NCBI GenBank assembly: GCA_019359745.1
Contig: JAHHGT010000004.1
Span: forward strand, 186,001 to 250,000
Direction: 5' to 3'
DNA: 64,000 nt
DNA from: Aphanothece saxicola GSE-SYN-MK-01-06B
GTDB taxonomy: Bacteria; Cyanobacteriota; Cyanobacteriia; PCC-6307; Cyanobiaceae
The notes under the pieces were generated by a model. That model made no database searches. It saw only the letters and a list, made by a program, of their open reading frames with translations, and was not told the DNA's origin. This document shows positions 25,469 through 32,622 of the stretch, piece after piece. The first letter of the stretch is position 1; the number at the start of each line of letters is the position of its first letter. The position numbers were made by a program, and so were the translations under genes.

Positions 25469-26020
25469 TCAGGCGCCAGGGCCGCCTCCCTCGGGGGCTT
25501 CCTCCGGGCCGAGATCGGGCTCGGCGACCGTTCGGCCGATGTGGCGGATCAGGTCGGCCGGGCTGGTGCGGTCGAGGAAGCGGCGGAAATCCTCCTGGTC
25601 TTCGGCATCGGCCTCCGCATCGACCGGGATCGAGGCGTCGGCCACCACCTCCTCGAGCATCCAGATGCCGCTGTCGGTGCGCAGGGCCAGGGCAATGGCA
25701 TCGCTGGGCCGGGCGTCCAGCTCGATGGGCTGGTCGGTGCCGTTCTGCAGCTTGAGCACGGCCCGGAAGGTGTTGTCCTCGATCGCGTGGATGATCACCC
25801 GCTCCAGCCGCAGGCCCCCGGCCTCCAGCAGGGTGGCCATCAGGTCGTGGCTCAGGGGCCGGGGCGGCCGTTCCCTGTTCAGACCCGAAAGGATGTTCTG
25901 CGCCTGGGCCTGGTCGATCCAGATCGGCACCTGCCGGCGGCCGGCAGGGTCCCGCAGCAGGACGATCGGGCTTCGGCTGGCCGCATCCAGGGCAATCCCG
26001 GCGACACGCATTTCAACCAT
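25469..26020 (-). CDS. Bifunctional nuclease (BFN/DUF151) family protein
   Basis: A 183-residue cytosolic protein. MVEMRVAGIALDAASRSPIV, PIWIDQAQAQNILSGLN, HDLMATLLEAGG and the family core DARPSDAIALALRTDSG are diagnostic for DUF151. The plant and archaeal members cut RNA and DNA in stress responses. An acidic region (DAEADAEDQEDFRRFL) precedes the C-terminal DLIRHIGRT. ATG at 26020 is preferred over 26041. Divergent from riboflavin synthase with 69 bases between. Confidence 0.88.
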   Translation of the reverse strand: MVEMRVAGIALDAASRSPIVLLRDPAGRRQVPIWIDQAQAQNILSGLNRERPPRPLSHDLMATLLEAGGLRLERVIIHAIEDNTFRAVLKLQNGTDQPIELDARPSDAIALALRTDSGIWMLEEVVADASIPVDAEADAEDQEDFRRFLDRTSPADLIRHIGRTVAEPDLGPEEAPEGGGPGA

Positions 26021-26089
26021 GGTCGGGCCCGCTCCTCGCACGTGATGGTCCCCGTGGAACGATTATGGCCAGTGCAGCCGCCTCAGGGA

Positions 26090-26731
26090 ATGTTCACCGG
26101 ACTGGTGCAGGCCATCGGCAGGCTGGAGCGGAGTCCGGCCGGTGTGCGCGTGCGCACCGATCTCAGCCCGTTGGCCCTGGGGGACAGCGTGGCCGTCGAT
26201 GGGGTCTGCCTGACGGTGGCCGAGCTGTTCTCTGATGGCTTCCGGGCCGATGTCAGCGAGGAGACCCTGGGCCGCAGCACCCTGGCCGAGCGGGCCGCAG
26301 GTGGCGGCTGGGTGAACCTGGAGCCGGCCCTGCGCCTGGTCGACCGCCTCGGTGGCCACCTGGTCAGCGGTCACGTCGATGGCCTCGGGGAGATCACCGC
26401 CATCCAGCGGCAGCCGGATTCCTGGCGGCTGGAGGTGGCCTGGCAGGATCCCGCCTACGGCCGCTATGTGTGCGAGAAGGCGAGCGTGGCACTCGATGGC
26501 ATCAGCCTGACGGTGGCCGGCTGCGAGGCCGACGGCAGCCGCTTCTGGATCGCCGTGATTCCCACCACCTGGAGTACCACCACCCTGGCGGGACGCAAGG
26601 TGGGCGAGACGGTCAACCTGGAGGCCGACCTGCTGGCCAAGTACACCGAACAGCTGCTGCGGCCGGCTGGAAGGGCGGCGCCCCAGGCCACGCTCTCCTC
26701 GGCCTGGCTGGCGGAGCACGGCTGGGGTTAG
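26090..26731 (+). CDS. ribE: Riboflavin synthase, alpha chain
   Basis: A 213-residue enzyme that dismutates two lumazines to riboflavin. It shows the internal duplication expected: MFTGLVQAIGRL with GDSVAVDGVCLTV in the first barrel, and LGGHLVSGHVDGLGE with KASVALDGISLTVAG in the second. SVAVDGVCLTV and SVALDGISLTV are the matched substrate loops. The C-terminal helix LEADLLAKYTEQLLR drives trimer formation. ATG matches the family start MFTGLV. No FMN riboswitch is seen upstream. Confidence 0.95.
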   Translation: MFTGLVQAIGRLERSPAGVRVRTDLSPLALGDSVAVDGVCLTVAELFSDGFRADVSEETLGRSTLAERAAGGGWVNLEPALRLVDRLGGHLVSGHVDGLGEITAIQRQPDSWRLEVAWQDPAYGRYVCEKASVALDGISLTVAGCEADGSRFWIAVIPTTWSTTTLAGRKVGETVNLEADLLAKYTEQLLRPAGRAAPQATLSSAWLAEHGWG

Positions 26732-26833
26732 CGGCCCGGCGGCGGACCCGGAGCCGCGGATGCTGAGAGTCATCAACGCCTGTGGTCAGTGGCGGGCTCC
26801 CTTGTCACGCTGACGACAGCGCCAACGGCACAG

Positions 26834-27424
26834 ATGCTCACCACCGAAGCCCCCTCCTCCCGCCAGGCCATGGGCTCGGCCCTGCGCGCCTTCACCTTGG
26901 CGGAGGGGGTGATGCTCCTGGTGCTGGGGGTGCTCGCCCTCGTGTTCCCCGTGCTGGCCTCCAAGTGGGTGACCGCCGTGGTGGCCATCGCCTTCCTGGT
27001 GGGAGGCCTGGTGGGGTGGATCAGCTCCCTGCTGCGCTCTCCGGGGCTGAGCAAGGCCATCACCTTCTGGCGTCTGGTGACCTCCACCCTGTTCCTGGTT
27101 CTGGGGGTATGGATGATCCAGCAGATGGCCTCCGGTCCGGCGGCGGCGGCGATCCCGATGGCAGGACTGGCTCTGGCGATCGGCGTGGTGTTCGTGGTGG
27201 AGGGGGTGGTGGAGGCCCTGGTCGCCACCTCCCACCGTCAGATCGCCGGTTGGCGCTGGGGCCTGGTGAACGGCCTGGTGACGCTTGCCCTGGGGCTGCT
27301 GATCCTCACGCTCAAGTTCTGGAGCCTGCTCTGGGTGGTGGGCACCCTGGTCGGGATCAGTTTCCTGTTCAGCGGCATCGACCTGCTGCGCTTCAGCGCC
27401 AGCTTTCACCCGGAAGCGGACTGA
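26834..27424 (+). CDS. HdeD/DUF308-family membrane protein
   Basis: A 196-residue protein with about six hydrophobic segments in two groups of three, the DUF308 layout of HdeD. Seen: FTLAEGVMLLVLGVLALVFP, WVTAVVAIAFLVGGLVGW, ALAIGVVFVVEGVVEALVA and VGTLVGISFLFSGIDLLRF. HdeD in enteric bacteria helps in acid stress; the role in cyanobacteria is unknown. ATG at 26834 is used; an in-frame GTG at 26789 would add 15 residues. Convergent with the cyAbrB gene, 18 bases apart. Confidence 0.8.
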   Translation: MLTTEAPSSRQAMGSALRAFTLAEGVMLLVLGVLALVFPVLASKWVTAVVAIAFLVGGLVGWISSLLRSPGLSKAITFWRLVTSTLFLVLGVWMIQQMASGPAAAAIPMAGLALAIGVVFVVEGVVEALVATSHRQIAGWRWGLVNGLVTLALGLLILTLKFWSLLWVVGTLVGISFLFSGIDLLRFSASFHPEAD

Positions 27425-27442
27425 CGGCCTACCGCGTCCGGC

Positions 27443-27820
27443 TCAGGGGAGGGCGTCGCCGGAATCATCAAGGGGCAGCAGCCAGATCGAACCGGTTTCC
27501 TTGTGGATCTCGATCCTGAACTCCTGACCCGGTTCCAGCCCCATGCGCCGCGTGTAGGCCTGGCCGATCAGCAGGTTGCCATTGCCGTGGACGCGAGTGC
27601 GGAATTCGGCCTGACGTCCCTTCCCGACCCCACTGGCACCGCTGCCGCCGGACCCACTTGATGGCAGGGTGTATCCCTTGGCGGCCACCAGGGCCCGGTA
27701 AAAATTCTTCTTGAGCACCCTGCCGCTCGGCCCCACATAGCCGCAGGCGCGGGCGATCTGATCCTCCGGTCGGTTGCTGAGCGAGCGGGCCTTCTCCAGC
27801 AACGCCTGGCCTTCCAGCAT
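27443..27820 (-). CDS. AbrB-like transcriptional regulator, cyAbrB type
   Basis: A 125-residue cyanobacterial AbrB protein. The N-terminal conserved block MLEGQALLEKARSLSNRPED / ARACGYVGPSGR / FYRALVAAKG is shared by cyAbrB proteins. A Gly/Ser linker leads into the C-terminal swapped-hairpin DNA-binding half (GNLLIGQAYTRRMGLEPGQE, SIWLLPL). cyAbrBs act in nitrogen, carbon and cold regulation in other cyanobacteria. ATG at 27820; one at 27871 is also in frame. It is on the same strand as ctaCDE and lies after ctaE. Confidence 0.9.
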   Translation of the reverse strand: MLEGQALLEKARSLSNRPEDQIARACGYVGPSGRVLKKNFYRALVAAKGYTLPSSGSGGSGASGVGKGRQAEFRTRVHGNGNLLIGQAYTRRMGLEPGQEFRIEIHKETGSIWLLPLDDSGDALP

Positions 27821-27896
27821 CACGGCTCCGGCTGAGTTGTCCTCATTGGCTGGTCCTTTCTGGGCACCCATCAGCCGGTCAGACGGAGACTTCTGA

Positions 27897-27915
27897 AACG
27901 ATTGTGCCGATCGTT
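27897..27915. promoter_or_regulatory. Possible operator palindrome upstream of cyAbrB
   Basis: AACGAT and ATCGTT form a perfect 6-base inverted repeat around 7 bases. It lies between the ctaE stop and the cyAbrB start. Autoregulation by cyAbrB or read-through control is possible. Short palindromes of this size can occur by chance. Confidence 0.25.
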
Positions 27916-27943
27916 GTGCTGAACAGGCAACAGTCTCAGGGAA

Positions 27944-28546
27944 TCAGAGCAGATAAAGAATCCCGTACAGGACCACCCAGATGCCGTCGACGAAGTGCCA
28001 GTAGAGCTCGGCGGCCTCCAGGCCGAAGGGGGCGGCGCTGGTGACACGACCGCCGTTGCGGGTCTGGAACCAGACCAGCAGGATGCAGATCACCCCGAGG
28101 GTGACGTGCAGCCCGTGAAAACCTGTCAGGGCATAGAACGTGCTGGCGAACAGGTTGTCGGTGAGGCCGAAGGGCAGGGTGAAATACTCCACCATCTGCC
28201 CGGCCAGGAAGGCGGCGCCGAGGCCCGCGGTGAGCAGCAGCCAGGCGCGGCAGGGGCCCATCTGACCCAGCAGCAGATTGCGGCCGGAGCGGTGGAAGGT
28301 GTAGCTGCTCACCAGCAACAGCATGGTGTTGATTGACGGCAGCAGCAGTTCCAGCTCGTAGGTGGATCCCTCCGGCAGTGGATTGACGGCACGGAAGGTG
28401 AGATAGGCGGCGAAGAAGCCCGCGAAGGTCATGCCATCGGCCACCAGGAAGGTGGCCAGGCCGAAAAGCCTCAGATCCGCATGGCCCTCATGGCCCTCGG
28501 CGGTCACCGCTTCGGCGGCGCTGGTGCTGGTGGCGAGGCTGGTCAT
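27944..28546 (-). CDS. ctaE: Cytochrome c oxidase subunit III
   Basis: A 200-residue membrane protein of the aa3-type terminal oxidase. Five hydrophobic segments are seen, fewer than the seven of mitochondrial subunit III, as in other bacterial A2-type oxidases. Motifs: FLVADGMTFAGFFAAYLTFR, the Tyr/Leu-rich STFYALTGFHGLHVTLGV and the terminal LYWHFVDGIWVVLYGILYLL, all family-typical. It follows ctaD by 46 bases and ends the ctaC-ctaD-ctaE operon. Stabilises subunit I. Confidence 0.96.
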   Translation of the reverse strand: MTSLATSTSAAEAVTAEGHEGHADLRLFGLATFLVADGMTFAGFFAAYLTFRAVNPLPEGSTYELELLLPSINTMLLLVSSYTFHRSGRNLLLGQMGPCRAWLLLTAGLGAAFLAGQMVEYFTLPFGLTDNLFASTFYALTGFHGLHVTLGVICILLVWFQTRNGGRVTSAAPFGLEAAELYWHFVDGIWVVLYGILYLL

Positions 28547-28592
28547 GGCAGGACGGACAAGGGAAGGCGGGGTAGGAAAAGCGGTGAGGTGA

Positions 28593-30260
28593 TCAGCGGC
28601 GCCCGGTGCCGCTCCAGAGGTCCCTGCCGGTGGCGGCCTCCACGCTCAGGGCGTCTTCGTCAACGCCGTAACCGTAGGGGTGTTCCACCAGCGGCGCTGC
28701 ACCGATCCAGTTCTCCACCGGCGGCGGCGAGGAGGTGAGCCACTCAGGAGTGAGGGCGTTCCAGGGGTTGTCGCCGGCCACCTGGCCCTTGAAGGCGCTC
28801 ACCAGCACGTTGTAGAGAAAGGGCAGGCTGCTGATGGCCATCAGCAGGGCTCCGACACTGCTGATCTGGTTGAGGGTGGTGAAGCTGGGGTCGTACTCAG
28901 CCACCCGGCGGGGCATGCCGTTCAGGCCCAGCCAGTGCTGGGGGGCGAAGCAGAGGTTGAAACCCACGAAGGTCAGCAGAAAATGCAGGCGACCCAGATC
29001 CTCATTCAGCATCCGGCCGGTGAACTTCGGATACCAGTGGTAGATGGAGGCGAAGATCACGAACACCGTGCCGCCATAGACAATGTAGTGGAAGTGGCCG
29101 ACCACGAAATAGGTGTCGTGCACGTGGATGTCGAAGGGAACCTGAGCCAGGGCCACACCGGTGATCCCACCGAACACGAAATTGACGATGAAGGCGCAGG
29201 AGAAGAGCATGGCGCTGTTCAGGGCCAGCTTGCCTCCCCAGAGAGTGGCCAGCCAATTGAAGAACTTGATGCCGGTCGGTACGGCGATGAACGAGGTGGC
29301 GATCGTGAAGAACAGGCGCATCCAGGGGGGCGTGCCGCTGGTGAACATGTGGTGCGCCCAGACCACCAGGCCCAACACCACGATGGCCAGGATGGAGTAC
29401 ACCATCGTGGTGTAGCCGAACAGGGGCTTGCGCGAGTGGATGGGCAGGATTTCGCTCACCAGGCCGAAGGCCGGCAGCACCATGATGTACACCGCCGGGT
29501 GGGAATAGAACCAGAAGAGGTGCTGGTACACCACCACATTTCCGCCCAGGGCCGGGTTGAAGAAGCCGGTGTGGGCGACGATGTCGAAGCTGAGCAGCAG
29601 CAGCGTGCCGGCCAGCACGGGGGTGGAGAGCACGACCAGGATGCTGGTGCCGAGCATCGCCCAGCAGTACATCGGCAGCTGCATCAGCTTCAGCCCGGGC
29701 CGCCGCAGCTTCAGCACCGTGGCGATGAAGTTGATCCCGCCGAAGATGGAACTGCCACCCAGCAGCAGGACGCTCACGATCCAGACCACCTGTCCAAGGG
29801 CGGGGGTGGTGAGGCTCAGCGGTGGGTAGGCGGTCCAGCCGGACTGGGCGGCTCCGGTGATGAAATAGCTGCCGATCAGCAGAATTCCAGCCGGCGGAAT
29901 CATCCAGAAGGCCACGGCATTGAGCCTGGGGAAGGCCATGTCCCTGGCCCCCACATAGAAGGGAATCAGATAATTGCCGAACCCACCATTCACCACTGGC
30001 ACGATCCATAGGAAGATCATCACGGTGCCGTGCAGCGTGAGAACTTCGTTGTAGGTTTCGCGGCTGACGAAATCGGAAATGGGACTGGCCAGCTCGGCCC
30101 GGATCACCCCGGCCAGGGCACCGCCGATGAAATAAAAGAGAAATCCGGTCACCAGATACTGGATCCCGATCACCTTGTGGTCGAGGCTGAAGCTGAAGTA
30201 GCGCAGCCAGCCCTGGGGCTGGAGGCTGTCCTGGAAGTCGTTGGGGGAAGCGACGGTCAT
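28593..30260 (-). CDS. ctaD: Cytochrome c oxidase subunit I
   Basis: A 555-residue catalytic subunit with heme a, heme a3 and CuB. Seen: LTLHGTVMIFLW (low-spin heme His), the CuB region HLFWFYSHPAVYIMVLPAFG, the YSHP form where other oxidases have GHPEVY, VWAHHMFTSG (CuB His pair), and FVVGHFHYIVYG (heme a3 and a His). YSHPxV marks the A2 class, in which the D-channel Glu is replaced; here the residue is Ala. It follows ctaC by 46 bases. Reduces O2 and pumps protons in respiratory electron flow. Confidence 0.97.
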   Translation of the reverse strand: MTVASPNDFQDSLQPQGWLRYFSFSLDHKVIGIQYLVTGFLFYFIGGALAGVIRAELASPISDFVSRETYNEVLTLHGTVMIFLWIVPVVNGGFGNYLIPFYVGARDMAFPRLNAVAFWMIPPAGILLIGSYFITGAAQSGWTAYPPLSLTTPALGQVVWIVSVLLLGGSSIFGGINFIATVLKLRRPGLKLMQLPMYCWAMLGTSILVVLSTPVLAGTLLLLSFDIVAHTGFFNPALGGNVVVYQHLFWFYSHPAVYIMVLPAFGLVSEILPIHSRKPLFGYTTMVYSILAIVVLGLVVWAHHMFTSGTPPWMRLFFTIATSFIAVPTGIKFFNWLATLWGGKLALNSAMLFSCAFIVNFVFGGITGVALAQVPFDIHVHDTYFVVGHFHYIVYGGTVFVIFASIYHWYPKFTGRMLNEDLGRLHFLLTFVGFNLCFAPQHWLGLNGMPRRVAEYDPSFTTLNQISSVGALLMAISSLPFLYNVLVSAFKGQVAGDNPWNALTPEWLTSSPPPVENWIGAAPLVEHPYGYGVDEDALSVEAATGRDLWSGTGRR

Positions 30261-30306
30261 CGGGGCTGGCAGGATCGGGCGGGGGGGAAACCTGGAGAGC
30301 GGACGA

Positions 30307-31206
30307 TCAGGCGGTGGGGGTGCCCGGGGCGCTGGCGACCGTGGCTGTCACGGGGCTGTTCTTCAGCAACCAGGCGTCATAGGCCTCCGGTTCGTGCACC
30401 ACCACGGTGGAACGCATCCCGCCGTGGTACGGGCCACAGAGCTCGGCACAGATGATCGGGTAGCTGCCCGCCTTGGTGGGGGTGAAGGTGAGCACGGTGG
30501 GCTGGCCGGGGATCACGTCCTGCTTGAGCCGGAACTGGGGCACCCAGAAGGCGTGGATCACATCGTTGGCCTTCATGCGAAGTTCCACCGGACGGCCATT
30601 GGGCACGTGCAGCTCGCCGCTGGTGATGTCTCCTTCCGGGTAGTGGAAGATGAAGGCGAACTGCATGGCTGTCACCTCCACAGGCAGCACATTGGTTTCG
30701 TCGGCTCCGGTGCCGATGCCGCCCCAGACCCGGGGGGCCTTCAGGGCGGGGGCTGCCGTGGGGTCCACCCCAGGGCCGGCTGTGCTGACCGAGGCCTCCA
30801 TGGTTTCCATGGGGGGCATCCGGTGCATGGCGGAATGGTCGTTGAGGCTGCTCATGCCGCCCATCCGCTCGTAGATGTCGTAGCTGTAGATGCCCACGAA
30901 CAGGACCACGATCGCGGGGATCGCCGTCCAGACGATCTCCAGCAGCAGGTTTCCCTCGATCGCCAGCCCGTCGGTCTGGTCGCCGGGCCGACGGCGGAAA
31001 CGCACCAGGCTGAACACCACCAGGCCGACGATGCCCAGGAACAGGATCGTGCCGATGCTGAACAGGACACGGAACAGGGAGTCGTAGACGGGGGCGTTGG
31101 CGCTGGCGTCGAGGGGGAGGAGGTCGACGTTGTAGCCCACCCAGAGGCCTGACAGGACGAGCGCCATGCCCACCAGCAGGGTGACCAGGGAAGAGGGAAT
31201 CGGCAC
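30307..31206 (-). CDS. ctaC: Cytochrome c oxidase subunit II
   Basis: A 299-residue subunit that takes electrons from cytochrome c or plastocyanin. An N-terminal anchor (SSLVTLLVGMALVLSGLWVG) and a second helix (LLEIVWTAIPAIVVLFVGIY) precede the cupredoxin domain. The CuA site CAELCGPYHGGM is intact, with the family VTAMQFAFIFHYPE and VIHAFWVPQFRLKQDVIPG. It carries a linker (MHRMPPMETME) rich in Met. GTG at 31206 is chosen because upstream codons run into the regulatory repeat. First gene of ctaCDE. Confidence 0.95.
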   Translation of the reverse strand: MPIPSSLVTLLVGMALVLSGLWVGYNVDLLPLDASANAPVYDSLFRVLFSIGTILFLGIVGLVVFSLVRFRRRPGDQTDGLAIEGNLLLEIVWTAIPAIVVLFVGIYSYDIYERMGGMSSLNDHSAMHRMPPMETMEASVSTAGPGVDPTAAPALKAPRVWGGIGTGADETNVLPVEVTAMQFAFIFHYPEGDITSGELHVPNGRPVELRMKANDVIHAFWVPQFRLKQDVIPGQPTVLTFTPTKAGSYPIICAELCGPYHGGMRSTVVVHEPEAYDAWLLKNSPVTATVASAPGTPTA

Positions 31207-31309
31207 GGTGGCGGCGGCGGGACGGCGCTCGGGAGGGTGGAGGGCTCCTGAGCTGAACAGCTTATGGAAGGCCGTTCGCGGGTCGTGCGTTCGTTGTAGC
31301 CAGAGAAGC

Positions 31310-31324
31310 AATTTCTGAGAAATT
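31310..31324. promoter_or_regulatory. Inverted repeat in R1 (AATTTC/GAAATT)
   Basis: Perfect 6-base arms around TGA. The same arms are kept in R2 around GGA, so the arms are conserved while the loop varies. Possibly a protein-binding site. Confidence 0.45.
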
Positions 31325-31341
31325 TCACATTCAGTTCGCAC

Positions 31342-31361
31342 GATGTGCTGATTCGCACATC
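31342..31361. promoter_or_regulatory. Inverted repeat in R1 (GATGTGC/GCACATC)
   Basis: Perfect 7-base arms around TGATTC. All 20 bases are identical in R2, although mismatches fall just outside them, which fits selection for a dimeric regulator site serving the cytochrome oxidase genes. Confidence 0.55.
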
Positions 31362-31425
31362 TTTGAATGCCTCCAAACTTCCTGGCCCGTCGAGGCCCTC
31401 GCCCAAGCCCCCGATCATGGGCACG

Positions 31426-31439
31426 CCCCCCCCCCCCCC
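31426..31439 (+). repeat. Poly-C tract
   Basis: Fourteen consecutive C, by far the longest homopolymer I noticed in the window. It lies between R1 and the channel-like gene. Tracts of this length are prone to slippage and to sequencing miscalls. Confidence 0.85.
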
Positions 31440-31637
31440 ACGGCCCTGCCGGTGCTGTTGGCCCCCGTTCGTGGAACCAGCCGTTCCTGTGGCGTGATCC
31501 CGCCTTCAGCCCTGGGCAGCGGCTGAACCCCATGGCGACCACGTTTCGCACCCACGCCCAGCTGTGGGCGATCTGTTGCCGGGATCCTTTGATTCTGAGG
31601 TGCCTCACATCCCGAGACGCGCTTGAGCGGAGCCGCC

Positions 31638-32411
31638 ATGCCCTTCACCCACGAGCAGATCCAGAGGCTCCGACACCGCCATCGCGGCTACATCCTGACC
31701 CTCGCCACCGAGGTGTTGATCATTCTGGTGCTGCCGTTCTGTCAGTCGCACGCCTGGGTGCTTTCTCTGCTGCTGATCAGCCTGGCGGTGGTGTTGATCA
31801 CCACGGTGACGCGGTACTCACCCCTGGTCAGCACACGGCCTCTGTTGTACGGCCTCGGTGGCCTGGCGCTCGTCCTGGAGGGGGTGTGGCATCTGGCACT
31901 GGCCTTCGATCCACCGCTGGGGCGCCTCATCACGGTGCCCCACGTGATCGCCTGGCTGCTGTTTTTTCTGGTGGCGCTGGTGCGCAAGGTGAAGACCCTG
32001 GTGCGTGAGCCCTTCGTGACCCTGGCCGTGGTGATGGGAGCCACCTCCGGCTATCTACTGGTGGGCATCGCCGGTGGTGTGATGCTGGTGGCCCTCTGGG
32101 TCCTGCACCCGGGCGCCTTCGACCTTGCCGCCCTGCCGGTGCTTCAGGATCGCAACGCTGACGCCGTGGCGATGGCGCCGGCGCTGATGGCGGCGTCGTT
32201 CATGATCCTGACCACCGTGGGAACGGCGGTGCTTCGCAGCAGCGACGTGACGGGGCAAGTGATCACGGTGGTGATCACCATTTCCGGCCAGCTGTACATC
32301 GCCATCCTCATTGCCCTGATCCTGGGCCGCTTCCACAGCAAGCCTGGGAAAGGAAGGGCCTTGCCGCGGTCCCGTTCCAGTCCGGAGGACCACCAGCCTT
32401 CGATCCGCTGA
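31638..32411 (+). CDS. Ion-channel-like membrane protein with atypical filter
   Basis: A 257-residue membrane protein with about six hydrophobic segments, including ILTLATEVLIILVLPFCQ, VLSLLLISLAVVLITTV and VIAWLLFFLVALVRKV. The last two segments flank a pore-loop-like stretch, ALMAASFMILTTVGTAVLRS, which has the TTVG of K+ channel filters but then TAV instead of YGD. The final helix (VVITISGQLYIAILIALILG) resembles a channel inner helix. ATG at 31638 follows the more upstream TTG at 31623. It lies between the two direct repeats, separate from ctaC and ctaA. Whether it conducts is unknown. Confidence 0.75.
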   Translation: MPFTHEQIQRLRHRHRGYILTLATEVLIILVLPFCQSHAWVLSLLLISLAVVLITTVTRYSPLVSTRPLLYGLGGLALVLEGVWHLALAFDPPLGRLITVPHVIAWLLFFLVALVRKVKTLVREPFVTLAVVMGATSGYLLVGIAGGVMLVALWVLHPGAFDLAALPVLQDRNADAVAMAPALMAASFMILTTVGTAVLRSSDVTGQVITVVITISGQLYIAILIALILGRFHSKPGKGRALPRSRSSPEDHQPSIR

Positions 32412-32506
32412 CCCGGCTCCCCGGCGGTGTTCGCCACCGCTGCTGGGACTCGGGCCTGGCTGGCGATGATGCGTTCGGAGAGGCAAGCCCCCGCACGCGC
32501 CCGTGG

Positions 32507-32598
32507 GTTCGTTGTAGCCAGAGAAGCAATTTCGGAGAAATTTCACATTCACTTCGGGCGATGTGCTGATTCGCACATCTTTCAATGCCCGCTAACTT
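32507..32598 (+). repeat. Direct repeat R2 (right copy of ctaC-ctaA regulatory element)
   Basis: Partner of R1 at 31289-31380, same orientation. It carries the same two inverted repeats: AATTTC-GGA-GAAATT (32528-32542) and GATGTGC-TGATTC-GCACATC (32560-32579). It ends 24 bases before the ctaA ATG, so it probably includes the ctaA promoter. The 95 bases between the channel-gene stop and R2 hold nothing recognisable. Confidence 0.9.
32560..32579. promoter_or_regulatory. Inverted repeat in R2 (GATGTGC/GCACATC)
   Basis: Identical over 20 bases to the palindrome in R1. It is about 45 bases before the ctaA start, a usual position for a repressor or activator site. Confidence 0.55.
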
Positions 32599-32622
32599 GG
32601 GCACCCAGAAGAGCATTCATTC

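Larger units (their letters stand above)
31289..31380 (+). repeat. Direct repeat R1 (left copy of ctaC-ctaA regulatory element)
   Basis: Aligns with 32507-32598 at a constant offset of 1218 bases. Over the first 83 bases there are 5 mismatches (about 94% identity); the last 9 bases are less alike, ending with shared AACTT. Inside are two inverted repeats: AATTTC-TGA-GAAATT (31310-31324) and GATGTGC-TGATTC-GCACATC (31342-31361). It is AT-richer than its surroundings. It lies 83 bases before the ctaC start. Confidence 0.9.
31207..31637. other. ctaC-channel gene intergenic region
   Basis: A 431-base stretch without a supportable gene. It holds the left copy of the 92-bp direct repeat (31289-31380), then a 14-base poly-C run and a GC-rich remainder before the channel-like gene. 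Divergent promoters for ctaC and the channel gene should lie here, but no clear -10/-35 pair can be assigned. Confidence 0.6.
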
